From NCBI RefSeq assembly GCF_032362555.1, contig NC_083528.1, positions 6,510,001 to 6,574,000 of the forward strand: DNA of 64,000 nt, read 5' to 3'. Each line of letters opens with the position of its first letter. Within the stretch, counting starts at the first letter, position 1. The position numbers were made by a program, and so were the translations under genes. Origin of the DNA: Amyelois transitella. Taxonomy: Eukaryota; Arthropoda; Insecta; Lepidoptera; Pyralidae. The notes beneath the pieces were generated by a model. It was given only the letters and a program-made list of their open reading frames with translations, had not been told where the DNA came from and ran no database searches. Below are positions 11,450-22,932 of this stretch, piece after piece.

Positions 11450-12250
11450 TCCGTCAAGGTGACTCGTTCGAAGCCACTACTGAATCTATTTTAGTTCGAA
11501 TTTCATAAATATCCCGTGGCAGCTCATCCTCTCCCGCGTCTTTTGCCGCCATGTTCGTAGTTGAGCTTGCGTAATGAGCGGCGCTAGTGTCGCGGCCGGA
11601 ATATCCGCACAGAAATACGCCGTCTGCGGTCGGACCTGCGTCCTTGCTATTTTAAAGTCCTTTCTCAAAGTTTATCGTTTATGAGGTAATGTTGGAGTGA
11701 CGTATAATTGGCAGAGTGCCGGTACGAGCGGACAGAGGAAAATCTTTCAGACGACCCGCCTCGTGCGTGGTTAAAATTAGCGCGGCGTCGCACCTTGAGG
11801 GCCTGATGCGACTAAAACGGTCGTAACCGGCGTCGGTCGTAAAGGCATAGGCCGGCACAGCCCCGAAAACTAATCATATATCAAACGTTACGGCAGATGC
11901 GCTAACCAAAATTGCCGGGCGGCGGCAGTTCCCATCAATATCGCCGACCTAATTGAATATTATACAGCAATTTGTGTTGGCGAAAATCTGGCGCTCAGAA
12001 CGATAATGTGCGGTCTCCATATATTGGAGCGGCGCGGTGTTAATGTTTTCTATGGGCATGACACGATGCAGTGTTGCAGAACTAAATTTAGTGTAGCTGA
12101 GCCCTGTTTTAGCTTTGAGCTTGAGCCGTTTGCGCAACGGTCGGTCGTCGCCGGCGAGCGAGATAGCAAGTTCGTAAATTAAAAGGTGTAATAGATGTGT
12201 AAATGTTATGTATCACAATGTATGTGCACGTGGGCGGGATCGCAATCTCG
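11450..12250. promoter_or_regulatory. CpG-rich island, likely promoter region
   Basis: CpG-dense, with CGGCG, GCGCC and GTCGG clusters, in otherwise AT-rich DNA and almost free of transposon fragments. Such islands in insects often mark promoters or first exons. Direction is unknown; the small frame on the minus strand favours leftward transcription. Confidence 0.42.
11454..11552 (-). CDS. Possible first coding exon or small ORF in a CpG-rich island
   Basis: ATG in a good context (GAACATGG) opens MAAKDAGEDELPRDIYEIRT, KIDSVVASNESP, then TGA: 32 codons. The residue mix looks like real protein rather than repeat, and about 700 bases of CpG-rich DNA lie upstream on this strand, as expected for a promoter. 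No strong splice donor is obvious (a weak TCA|GTAGTG exists), and no downstream exon was recognised to the left. Could be a uORF or chance. I do not recognise the protein. Confidence 0.3.
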   Translation of the reverse strand: MAAKDAGEDELPRDIYEIRTKIDSVVASNESP

Positions 12251-12260
12251 ACGGTGTTCG

Positions 12261-12847
12261 AAATTCAAAAGGCCATTATCGTTCCGAATTTAAACGTAGT
12301 TGCATTTTTAAGTGCTGCGAAGTGTATAACGTCGCTTCTTAGGTAAATTCTCGCTTTCCAGCTTATACTAGTCTTACTTTTAATTTTCGCATAAAAATTT
12401 GTTTCGGCAATTTTCAAAACGATTATGTACCTATACATATACATATGTATATGCAACACACCACACATTCCTTGAAGAATAGAATAGTTTTTTCTTCTCT
12501 GGCCATCATATGAAAGCTCAAGCTTAGCATTTTTAATATTATATTACTTATATACCTAATATTAAAAATTTGTTCGAAAAAAAAAACATCTCTTTATATT
12601 CATACCTTTTTTTGTCAAAAAAAAAATACAGTTTCACTGCGTTTTTTTTCCTACTTTTCAGACGAAACATGTCGCGTTACATATCCGCACTCTTGCTAAT
12701 TTACATCTAGTTCTATTATCGGAAAAATGGACGACGCTACACGTTGGGAAATTCGCTGGTGCTATCTGTGTTCGATGCGGGAAATAAAGACTATCTAGGC
12801 GACGTTGGGAAATCTTTATGGAATGGTCAGATCAGGACCGAACTGGA
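12261..12847. other. Gene-free stretch
   Basis: AT-rich with long A runs (about 12577-12630). Nothing recognised. Confidence 0.5.
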
Positions 12848-13110
12848 CATACAGACATACATATAGTCACGTCTATATCCTTCGCGGGGTAGACAAAGAA
12901 CAGTCTTGAAAAAACTGAAAGGCCATTTTCATCTTTATGGCCAAATGATGTAATTGAGATTCAAATAGTGCTAGGTTGCTAGTCCATTGTCTACAAGAAG
13001 AATCGCAAGTTTATTAGCCTTTCACTTAATCGCCTTTAACGACATCCATGGGAGAGATATGGAGTGGTCTTATTTTTTTTCTATTAGTGCCGGGAACCAC
13101 ACGGCACGGC
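12848..13110 (-). mobile_element. Family A element with an extra shared 5' flank
   Basis: Near full length, followed by TATTCATTTCGTGTTTTGTG and ATTATTCAGGTGTCACTCGG, which also flank the 9239 copy. Confidence 0.72.
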
Positions 13111-13635
13111 ATTTTAGTATTCATTTCGTGTTTTGTGCGAAATAGACTGTATGTATAATTATTCAGGTGTCACTCGGAGACCAAGTTCGTCGAGTTCTCG
13201 ATTTACTTCTTAAATATTGAATGCAAGAGACAAAATATGTATCAACCAAATGTTAGAACAAAAATTACTTAGGTATAAAGGTTTTCAAATCGTTTAATAA
13301 TAATATTTCATAAATGCAACAATGTCTTTAAAGATACGATACCTATCTTTATCTCCCCTTGTCATCGGCAGGCCCAGATAAATTTCTGCTCGTTCACGGA
13401 AAAGTGAAAATATTTTCCTAGGCGAAGTTCTAAATGTGTTTTGGTAAGGCCGCCATCTTGATTCATCGAAGGGTTACCGCTCAATTAAGAGTTGATTTAA
13501 TTTTGCTGTTAACTTATGAAAACGATTCGTTTTAGTCTGTTTGTTATTGCAAAGAAAATTTTATGAATGAATATGGATTAGTTTTAGATAGGTATTTATA
13601 CGTGCGAAAAACTAATTGTTAATGAGAGCGGTAGT

Positions 13636-13850
13636 GTGCCGTGTGGTTCCCGGCACCAATAGAAAAATGAATATGACCGCTAGGATAGGATATTGTAAAC
13701 TTGGGATTCTTCTTGTAGGCGATGGGGTAGCAATTTATCACTATTTGTGATTAAATTCTATCATTAAGCCAAACAGCAGAACGTGGCGTATCAGTCTTTC
13801 GAAGACTATTGGCTCTGTCTACCCCGATAGGCGTGATTGTACGTATGTAG
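13636..13850 (+). mobile_element. Family A element, internally deleted
   Basis: Perfect head GTGCCGTGTGGTTCCCGGCA; the CCATCTCTTTCC block is missing. Confidence 0.72.
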
Positions 13851-13895
13851 ATCGGTGTGGGAAGAGTAGAACCTATGAATATTTTCTTGTGTATC

Positions 13896-14164
13896 TATAC
13901 TTATATTGTAAAGCTGAAGAGTTTGTTTGTTTGTTTGATCGCGCTAATCTCAGGAACTACTGGTTCGAATTGAAAAAAACTTTTTGCGTTGAATAGACCA
14001 TTCATCGAGGAAATCTTTAGGCTATATAACATCACACTGCAACTATAAGTAGCAAAGAAATAATGGAAATTGTGAAAAAAAACGGGGAGAGTTTTTCATC
14101 CTTGAGGGCTTCAATAATACCCAAAATAACTGTTCCACGCGGACGAAGTCGCGGGCACAGCTAG
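13896..14164 (+). mobile_element. HelA (Lep1-like Helitron), near full length
   Basis: Starts near CTATACTTATATTGTAAAGC, passes AGCTGAAGAGTTTGTTTGTT and CTCAGGAACTACTGGTTCG, and ends GCGGACGAAGTCGCGGGCAC-AGCTAGT. This matches my memory of the non-autonomous Lep1 Helitron family of Lepidoptera. Confidence 0.72.
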
Positions 14165-14524
14165 TGTCTAAATAAAATATTTATTTTGATTAATGCAAGT
14201 TTCCCCACGAAGTTTCCCTCAATGTAAGAACATCGCGTATCAAATAATTTTTAATAAAATAGTATTTACGCAACTAATGTAGTAAATTAATATTAACAAA
14301 ACAAACATTAAAAACATTGACGAAATATTCGTATTGACATAATTAGTTCTACATCCATTCATGTCTTTTAATGTAGACAATGTGCATTCGTCCACGATTT
14401 AGATTTAAGAGATCTATATTTGTAAATTGACGTCCGATGAAAATGCTGCAGTGTAATTTGTTCCGCCGCTTCATCTACACATGCTCTTTGGAAGCGGTAG
14501 TAGTTATAATTAGATTTAAGTTAT

Positions 14525-14592
14525 GTGACGTCAATAAGTGATACCTTGTATCCAATTTTGAAAATAAATCTATTCTATTTAAAAAAAAAACC
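14525..14592 (+). mobile_element. LINE-like 3' end with poly(A)
   Basis: GTGATACCTTGTATCCAATT, GAAAATAAATCTATTC and then A10. The same end in reverse orientation is at 50279-50325, and a short fragment near 5098-5135. Confidence 0.55.
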
Positions 14593-14913
14593 ATTTTGTT
14601 TATGCCTTCCTTTGTATAATCTACAACGAATAAAACTTGAATGGGCAGGCCTACCAACTTCAAGGTCGGAGGCAGTTTGGCATCAGCAGTTGGCAAGGCT
14701 CGTCGTACCATCAGTGACGGTAGGGTAACGTTTATTTCTAACCATTAAAAGTTAAAATTGCAGTGATTGCGACTTGCATAGATGTAATGGGATGTTTCTT
14801 TTTATTATTACCTACGTCTGGTTTAGATTGGGTTCTGTGTAAAAGTTGTTATGGCAGTAGCGTGGAACTAGCTTTTGTTAGATTTTTAGCAGACCTTAAT
14901 GGATATACACATA

Positions 14914-15083
14914 ATTATTACGCTTCTTTCACGGAGGTAGGCAGAGATAACATACATACATACATACGGTCACGTCTATATCCCTTGCGGGGTAGACAGA
15001 GCCAACAGTCCTGAAAAGACCGAATGGCCACGTTCAGCTATTTGTCTTAATGTTAGAATTGAGATTCAAATAGTGACAGGGTG
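14914..15083 (-). mobile_element. RTE tail fragment plus family A 3' half
   Basis: CTTTCACGGAGGTAGGCAGA (RTE tail, 14914-14949) is followed by (CATA)n and family A 3' half to AAATAGTGACAGGGTG. Confidence 0.6.
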
Positions 15084-15297
15084 TTTAATGCCCCTTTCAC
15101 AGCGTCAGTGCAGAAGAAGCGGTAACAAACTGCACTGCAGCATTTTCAACTTCACAATTATCCAAATAAAATATAGAAATCTGGTCGAGAGAACATATTG
15201 TTATGATTAATTGATTTACACGAAATTTAAATAATGGGTTTGTGATTTTGGTAGAGATTATGGAAGGTTATTAGCCCATCAGCCAAACGCAGATAAG

Positions 15298-15485
15298 TCA
15301 TTCATTAATAAAATCACGTCTTTATCCATTGCGGGCTAGACAGAGCCAGCAGTCTTGGAAGACTGATTAGCCACGTTAATGATAGAATTGAGATTCAAAT
15401 AGCGAAAGAGACTAAGAGAAGAATCCCAAGTTAAGATTAGCCTGTCCCTTAATCGCCTTTTACGACATCCATGGGAAAGAGACGC
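15298..15485 (-). mobile_element. Family A element, partial
   Basis: AAATCACGTCTTTATCCATT to CGACATCCATGGGAAAGAGA; some internal loss. Confidence 0.68.
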
Positions 15486-15803
15486 ACATAAGTATTTCTC
15501 TATAAGTACCCGTATATTCTTTAGAAAAATATATGTGATCTTAGATCGACAAGGCTCGTGATAAAAATTTAAAGGTTCGCATCTTTTCATAAGTAATAGA
15601 TAAAAAAAATTTATCATCAAAATCCAGGCGAAGGGAGTTAAGAAAAAGATTTCCACTCAACAGCTGACGTAGTGTTGAAGTTTGTTCAACAGAAGAAGTG
15701 TTGGACAGAATCTGGCCTTGTTTTTTGTTATTGGAAACTTCAGACCTTCGTCGAAGTTTGTTTTAATCCATCCATACTATACGTTAGGACGTATATCAAT
15801 TAT

Positions 15804-16171
15804 TACATACATACATAAAATCAGGTCTATATCCCTTGCGGGGTAGACAGAGCCAACAGTCTTAAAAAGACTGAATGGCCACGTTCAGTAATTTGATTTA
15901 ATGATAGAATTGAGATTCAAATAGTGACATGTTGCTAGCCTAAAAAAGAATCCCAAGTTTGTAAGCCTATCCCTTAGTCGCCTTTTACGACATCCATGGG
16001 AAAGAGGTGAAGTGGTTCTATTCTTTTTTGTATTGGTGCCGGGAACAACACGGTACCTGTCACTATCTGAATCTCAATTCCATGAAGCTGTACGTGATAT
16101 GTTAGTCTATTCAAAACGGTAAGCCCCGTCTGTCTTCCCCGCAAGGGATATAATTGTGACTATATGTAAGC
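15804..16171. mobile_element. Two family A elements joined head to head
   Basis: 15804-16057 is a near-full minus copy ending at its head (GGGAACAACACGGTACC). 16058-16171 starts at once as a plus-strand 3' half (CCTGTCACTATCTGAATCTC). The pair can fold on itself. Confidence 0.68.
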
Positions 16172-16274
16172 AATAAAGGAGTTATACATGTAGCATATTT
16201 TTATGTCAGGACAGTATTAGAATTAAAAAAAGTAAATATGTTAACGATGGCAAACCAAAAAAAAGGGATGATGA

Positions 16275-16383
16275 TTGAAGAATCCCAAGTTTGTAAGCCT
16301 ATCCCTTAGTCGCCTTTTACGACATCTATGGGCAAGAGATGGAGTGGTCCTTTTTTTTATTGATGCCGGGAACCACACGGCAC
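16275..16383 (-). mobile_element. Family A element, 5' half
   Basis: GAATCCCAAGTTTGTAAGCC to GGGAACCACACGGCACAC. Confidence 0.7.
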
Positions 16384-16669
16384 ACGAAAATCAGCGTAAT
16401 AACAAGATGAAGAGGCATTCTTTGGAGACCCATTGACACTGACCAGTCATTGCCAAGGTCCAGGTTGGTAGGTTGGCAGCTCGTCCGGCAGCGTTGCCAA
16501 CTTACAAAACTAACTCGTAATTATATTCTGTGGTTTTTGTCTGATTTTGTGGCAATACGTTGAATACTATCATGCCTGTAGGGAGTATTGTCCAAAAGTA
16601 AGATATTCGATTTAGTGTGCCCGTTCAAACCCAGGTTCGAATCTACCATAACCACATTTAATATACCGC

Positions 16670-16910
16670 CGTGTGGTTACCGGCACTAATATAAAAAATA
16701 ATAGGACCACTCCGTCTCTTTCTCATTGATGTCGTTAAAGGCGACTAAGGGATAGGCTTACAAACTTAGGGTTCTTTTCTTAAGAGATGGGCTAGTAACC
16801 TGTCCGTATTTGAATCTCAATAAAATCATTGAGCCTAACAGCTGAACGTGGCCTATTAGTCTTTCAAAACTGTTGACTCTGTCTTCCCCACAAGGGATAT
16901 AGACGTGATT
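16670..16910 (+). mobile_element. Family A element, near full length without tail
   Basis: GCCGTGTGGTTACCGGCACT to GGGATATAGACGTGATT; (ATGT)n lost. Confidence 0.72.
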
Positions 16911-16933
16911 AAATTAATCAATATTTAATATAA

Positions 16934-17117
16934 ATTTATCACTACATAGTATAAAGAAATGTCACTTCCCGCTTGTCTCTATGTCTGTCTGTATTAGCAG
17001 ATCTTTAAAACTAAACAACGGATTTTGATGCAGTTTTTTTTTTTGTAAGTAGAGATTCGAGAGGAAGGTTTGTATGTTTAAATGCTGCCCGTGCGCAGCC
17101 GGGGCAGGTCGCTAGTA
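16934..17117 (+). mobile_element. HelC (Helitron-like)
   Basis: Starts near CACTACATAGTATAAAGAAA and ends CAGCCGGGGCAGGTCGCTAG. The second copy at 56752 is in reverse orientation. Confidence 0.6.
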
Positions 17118-17119
17118 CG

Positions 17120-17215
17120 TACATAAAACGTCTCTTTCGCGAAAGGGTTTAGAGACTAAGTTGAAAGCCACGATACCTGCATACGCTCGCTTCATCCACA
17201 TTCATAACTTTCCAT
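17120..17215 (-). mobile_element. RTE-like 3' end, diverged
   Basis: Minus-strand match to the RTE tail (GTCTCTTTCGCGAAAGGGTT, CTTCATCCACATTCATAACT). Confidence 0.55.
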
Positions 17216-17310
17216 GAAAGCAGACATTTGGCATTCAGAGAGCATAGAGAAGCCTAGTACTAAGTATTTATCGAATTACGCACCCCGAACGTACTCTCGG
17301 CACTGTCTAT

Positions 17311-17392
17311 ACTAGCCACATCTTAATCCCTCACGGGGTAGACAGAGCCAATCCTGAAAAGACTGATAGGCCACGTTCAGCGGCATATATGT
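17311..17392 (-). mobile_element. Family A element, 3' third
   Basis: CTTAATCCCTCACGGGGTAG, GATAGGCCACGTTCAGCGG. Confidence 0.6.
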
Positions 17393-20344
17393 ATCGTTGG
17401 CTATACTTTATATCTAAGAAAACGCCAAAAGAGACCAAATACAAATGGCTGCCTCTTTACACACAATCGATCGCCCAAAAAATAATACTTTTACGGAACA
17501 GCAATAAGTATGCCTTCATTTAGATGTAACAAAAACAATAAAAATATACGCCTATAAATAAGAATGGGCGTGGAGCGAGCGAGACAGACGTAGGGGGAAC
17601 GAGACGGAGCATAATTGCAGTTACTCCATTGCGGAATCTGAAAGTTTATGTCACAGACATAGATCTGACTAGACCCCGCAATTGTGCTAGAGTTTAAATT
17701 AAAACCAATCGCAAAAATTATACGTCTATGTATCTAAATTCATCATCGTTCTGTTAATCTCGCTTGCGACTTTTCATCTTTAGATAGAGCCTTCGGTACT
17801 ATGACCATGATCCTGGCTTGGGAAAGTCAATGGTTTACACGAACACTACCGCTTGATCTCCACCACCTTTGCAGGAAACCTTATCCTTATGTATCATATA
17901 TGTATATAATTAACCTACAACATTGGCAGTTAAGTTCACGTTGCGAAATTTTATACTAACTATAATTATATATTATTGAACCTGTTTCTTAATCGGCTTG
18001 ATTTGATATCTGTTGTGATTGCCATCAACAGTATTAATATCAGTCTTTTTAAGACTGTTGGCTCTGTCTATCCCGCAAGGGATATAGACGTAACCATTGT
18101 GCATATGTTATTTTTTATTGTCTTGAGAATAACTTGTAATGTGCAAAAAAATATTTACACACACACATATAATCGTCCGGTATTAAGTTGTATCAATAAT
18201 CCACAAAAAGTTGAACGCAATTAAGGAATTTCCCCCTTATTTCAGCTTGAGTTTCCACGAAAACTTTACACACATAGTTTCCAGTCAGATGAACTGGCGG
18301 TATCTAGCTAAATATATGTCTGTGCTTTATGTATTGTAATTATTCTGGTGGGGTCTGTCTCACAACTCTGTTATGTGATTTCTTATCCCAAATTTCAGGC
18401 TTTCATAACATTGTGTTAGTTAATGGCGGAGTTTTATGGATTTTAAGCGAATAAGGAGTGCTTTCTCTGGTTTGCATTAGATATATGCATAGTTTGAGAA
18501 TGTATGAATTTTTTAAATTCTAATGTATGTTATTTGTGCCATCTAGAAAAAATAAAAATAAATATTTTTTATCTGTATAAATATCCTTTAACCCCATCCT
18601 GGGTGCATTTTTTCTTAATATTATAAGTATATACATATATTGGGAGTTAAAAATATTCAATATTAAAAAACCGCGAAATAGATTTTATTTTATTATTTTA
18701 CGTGAATTTAAATGGGTACAAAACGAAGGACATTTTTATCGTACTTAGAGTTAATTTGATAGACCTTAACAAACCTTATTGTTTTAGATTTGTTCAGTTC
18801 AATCAAATTTTCGTAAAATCAGTTTTAAATAATCAGTTCTGTAATAAATACACAGTCATAGAAAGTACATTTATAATACAAAATATCAATTTAAATACTC
18901 ACTTTTCTCGATGATCTGTGAAACATAATACGAATTATGTGAAGCGCTTTAAAAGTAATTCAATAAAACCTTAGCCCACTTCGCCGGTATAGCTAATCAA
19001 CGAACGGACATCCAAACATTCCAAAACATACATCAATATCCAAATATCCAATCCACTAATGGGCCCTTTGACTCTCGACCTCGTTAAATTAAAAAGTTAA
19101 AATTTAAAAAAAGAATAAGTACATGAAAAAAAAGAAACGTGCATCACATTCTTGCTTTGGGGAAGTGCATTCGGGATACATGCACATTTACAGATTTCCA
19201 AACAAAAACATACGCGCAGAAAAATGAAAATTTTCGTTCTAAAATCAAATCGCTCCTTTCATATATTTTTGTGCACGCGGCCAGTATGAAAGGTTCGAGG
19301 TAAAAAAAATTTCATTTTTCTGGCGCCATTTTATACATTAAGATTTAAATAAAATGTTCCATTTCAATTTGTGTGAAGCATTATGTTGCTCTTATAGAGT
19401 GCGTACCTGTGCGACTTTTATAGGTATTCATACAAATATAAACACGATTATATTAAAATATGATCAATACCGTATTTTTATAATGTATTCCATTAGAAAT
19501 ACATAATATCCGCTTGCTATAATTCCAATTAAACAATAACCATAACGCATCACACATCGAACATAGATCTAATTACTTAAATACAAAGGATAAATATTAA
19601 CAGTTAGTGAAAACATTCAAACACCGAGAGTGGCAAGAAAAAGTGATAGAAAGAGAAAACATCAAGGGACAGACATGGGATTTTTAACACCGATGCTTCG
19701 CTCGCAGGCTGCCGGCCGGGTATTTTTGGACTGTTTTTTTTTAAATATAGTTGGTAAACGAGTAGCTTTATGTAGCGACCAAGCGAAAAGCGTGAGCGCA
19801 AAAGAAGTTATTTACGTTTAAAAAAAAAAAAGAAAAACGCAGCTTTTTAGTTCTGTGTTTATAAGTTTTTTTTTACTCATCGCGGTTAAGTAAGAAAATC
19901 ATTAAATATTTACAACTAATCATATACTTTTTATAACATTAAAATCTGAACCCCAATATCAAGGAATTAACATATAAAATAATTTCCGATTTTAATTGCT
20001 CACGCTTTACACTATAGTTTCAAGTCATTAGCGCGCTCTTAAAATGTTGTTACTCTGTAATTTTTTATGCCTTTTCTAGAGATAACGTGACTATAGGTTT
20101 TTCTGTAGATATATTTTTAAAACATATTTTTGGATTTTCCGGCTTCTTGTTTTCGGCATTCTGTCAATATTTTGTTAAAATTTGTTTATTCATTAATTTT
20201 TTAAATTCTTTTTAGAAGTTTTAGTTATACAAATTTTACCTTTTAAAAAGTTCCCTAAGTTTTTTTGGTTATTATTACTTTATATGAGTCTCTACATGCG
20301 TTATTTTTGCGTATATATTTTTCCTTACATTATTGCCACAATAA
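17393..20344. other. Long AT-rich stretch, few repeats
   Basis: Apart from the family A tail at 18036 and a family G fragment at 17796-17890, this is low-GC DNA with no recognisable transposon or gene. Open frames are short and lack domains. Confidence 0.5.
18036..18108 (+). mobile_element. Family A element, 3' quarter
   Basis: ATCAGTCTTTTTAAGACTGT, TATCCCGCAAGGGATATAGA. Confidence 0.6.
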
Positions 20345-21360
20345 GAACATGATTAATAAATATAAAATTATCATAATACATAATAATCAATATTTCCAAG
20401 ATGATTTCAAATGCTATCAATCACAGCTTATTATTATATATTAGTTTTAATTTAATTAAAAAAATTTGCTTTCCGTTTCCGTTATTTTTTAACACCTTAC
20501 AAAAATACATTTAGTTACTTAATTTTATTACTACCACAGTTTGACGTTAATTTATCTTTTACTCTCATAAATATTCTCCTACTATTATTTAAAAAAAAAA
20601 CCTAAATATTCAATTCATGATTTCAATATTTCAGTATAAATCCACTTCCTACAGTTATTATAATACATGGTCCCGATCAATATTCCCGGGAAGGTCACAG
20701 ATACCATCAATCAGCCCCATATTCTTTATTGCAGCCGTTATCCTGTTCCCGGGGGAAGATTAGTACGAGTCCCGGGGAACTGCGCGCCCTACATACCGCT
20801 CCCTTGCTCATGTTTACGAAAACAAGGGGTTTTGTTATTCGTTAGTTTAAAATATATACATAATTATTATATTTTGTATACCGATAGTTATAAATTTCAT
20901 TGTGCCGTGTGGTGCCCGACACCAATGTAAAAAAGAATAGGACCTCTCCATCTCTTTTTCATGGACGTCATAAAAGGCGACTAAAGGAAAGGCTTATTAA
21001 TTTGGGATTCTCCTTTTAAACGATGGGCTAGCAACCTGTCACTATTTGAATCTCAATTCTGTCATTAATCCAAACAGCTGAATGTGGCCTATCAGTCTAT
21101 TTTATTTGTAATAAAACATATTTTATAAATTTTAACAGCTTAATAAATATATAATTATCATAATACATAATAATCAATATTTCCAGGATGATTCCAAATG
21201 CCATGAATCAGAGCTTTTATTATGTATTAGTTTTATTTAAATACCTAACAAAAGACATTTAGTTACTCAATGTTATTACTAACACAGTTCAACATTCATT
21301 TATCTATTACTCTCATTAATATTAATTAGATACCTATTTAATTTAAAACGCAATTCATTT
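20345..21360 (+). repeat. Local direct duplication, two copies about 780 bp apart
   Basis: 20345-20620 and 21130-21360 match in order: ATTATCATAATACATAATAA, TCAATATTTCCA(A/G)GATGAT, ACATTTAGTTACT, TATTACTCTCAT. The copy spacing contains a family A element and unique AT-rich sequence. Confidence 0.68.
20902..21098 (+). mobile_element. Family A element, 3' end missing
   Basis: GTGCCGTGTGGTGCCCGACA to TGTGGCCTATCAGTCT; sits between the two halves of the 20345/21130 duplication. Confidence 0.7.
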
Positions 21361-21598
21361 CTCCTAAAACCGTTTCGCCTAATCCGGTGTTCGGCGAGAC
21401 TTGCTTATTTTGCACATAAGACGGAGACACATTCGCCAAACAATTGAATTTCAGCGGTTCCGGCCCGGCGCCGTTTGCTGACTCCACGCTCCGACTGTGT
21501 CTATTATGTTAAACTATTTGATCGTTTTAAACCTATTGTTATTTTAATTTTATATGTTATAATTCATTTTTTATACTTGGCGTTTATTTGTCTAATCT

Positions 21599-21869
21599 AT
21601 GCTTATCTATATTATAAAGCTGAAGAGTTTGTTTGTTTGAACGCGCTAATCTCAGGAAGTACTAGTTCGAATTGAAACATTATTTTAGGGTTAAATAGAA
21701 CATTTATCGAGGTACGCTTTAGGCTATATAACATCACGCTGCAACTACAAGGAGCGAATAAATAATGGAAAATGCGAATGAATAACGGGGAAAATTATTC
21801 ATCTTTGAGGGATTCAATGATGCCCGAAATAACTTCTCCACGCAGACGAAGTTGCGGGCACAGCTAGTT
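21599..21869 (+). mobile_element. HelA (Lep1-like Helitron), near full length
   Basis: Same order of motifs as the 13896 copy, ending GACGAAGTTGCGGGCACAGC-TAGT. Confidence 0.72.
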
Positions 21870-22647
21870 CATTATAAATATAAAGATTTTTGACGATGTT
21901 TTATATATTTACATATATATTTTTTTATTTTCTCGCTGTCTTAATCATTTTTCCTATTGCTATTTTAATATTTTTATTGCATTATTAATTAAAAGATTTT
22001 TTTTTTTAATTTTGTAAGTCTGAGAGATATTGGCAAATAATTTTAATGATGAAATAAATAATAGACAGACCTTTTTGTAACTTTTTTCAATTACAATTTA
22101 TTACCCCGATGTCAATTTTGTTGTCAATTTTGTTGTCAAATTCGATCATATTAAACTTATCTATTTAAATTTTATTTCGTATGAATTGGAATGTAATTAT
22201 TATTTTTCATTGACACCAACAGCATATCCATGGGTTATTTTTATATATATTATGCGGGATACCAATTTTGATCTAGCCATTCGCTTCATTCACTTTAACA
22301 ATCTGCTATGTTATATCCCCTTGCTGCCAGTCCAGCAGCAAAAAAATATATGTTTTTGAAAACAAGGGTAACATATACATATATATTTATATAAAAAAAA
22401 GATAATATTGCTTATCGAGCAGATGGAACCAAATTACAGGAAGATTACGGGCTCTGAGTTTGCTGACTCAGCTAAACTGGAATCTAGCATTTCTACTACA
22501 CACCAGCTATATCGCCGTGGCTCGCTTCAATTGAAAGATTTTTTAGATTTAAAGATATATAATAAAAAATATGTTTTTTTTTTAATTTCTAACACAAAAT
22601 TTAATTAATGTTAAATTCTGTCTTTATTACCAAATATAGTAAAGAAA
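21870..22647. other. Gene-free stretch
   Basis: AT-rich. A 66-codon frame (22408-22608) has a more protein-like start (IEQMEPNYRKITGSEFADSA) but ends in a poly-Phe/AT run; not called. Confidence 0.45.
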
Positions 22648-22932
22648 ATGCCGTGTGGTTCCCGGCACCAATACAAAAAAGAATACGACCACTCCATCTC
22701 TTTCCCATGGATATAGGACGACTAAAGGATAGGCTTACAAACTTGTGATTCTTTTTTAGGCGATGGGCTAGCAACCTGTCTCTATTTGAATCTCAATTCT
22801 ATCATAAAGCCAAATAGCTGAACCTTGGCCACGTTTAGCTATTTGGATTAATGATAGATTTCAGTCTTTTCAAAACTATTGGCTCTGTCTACCCCACAAG
22901 GGATATAGACGTGACCATATGTATGTATGTAC
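22648..22932 (+). mobile_element. Family A element with internal rearrangement
   Basis: Full head and tail, but near 22822-22860 it holds GGCCACGTTTAGCTATTTGG, the same region in inverted orientation. Confidence 0.7.
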
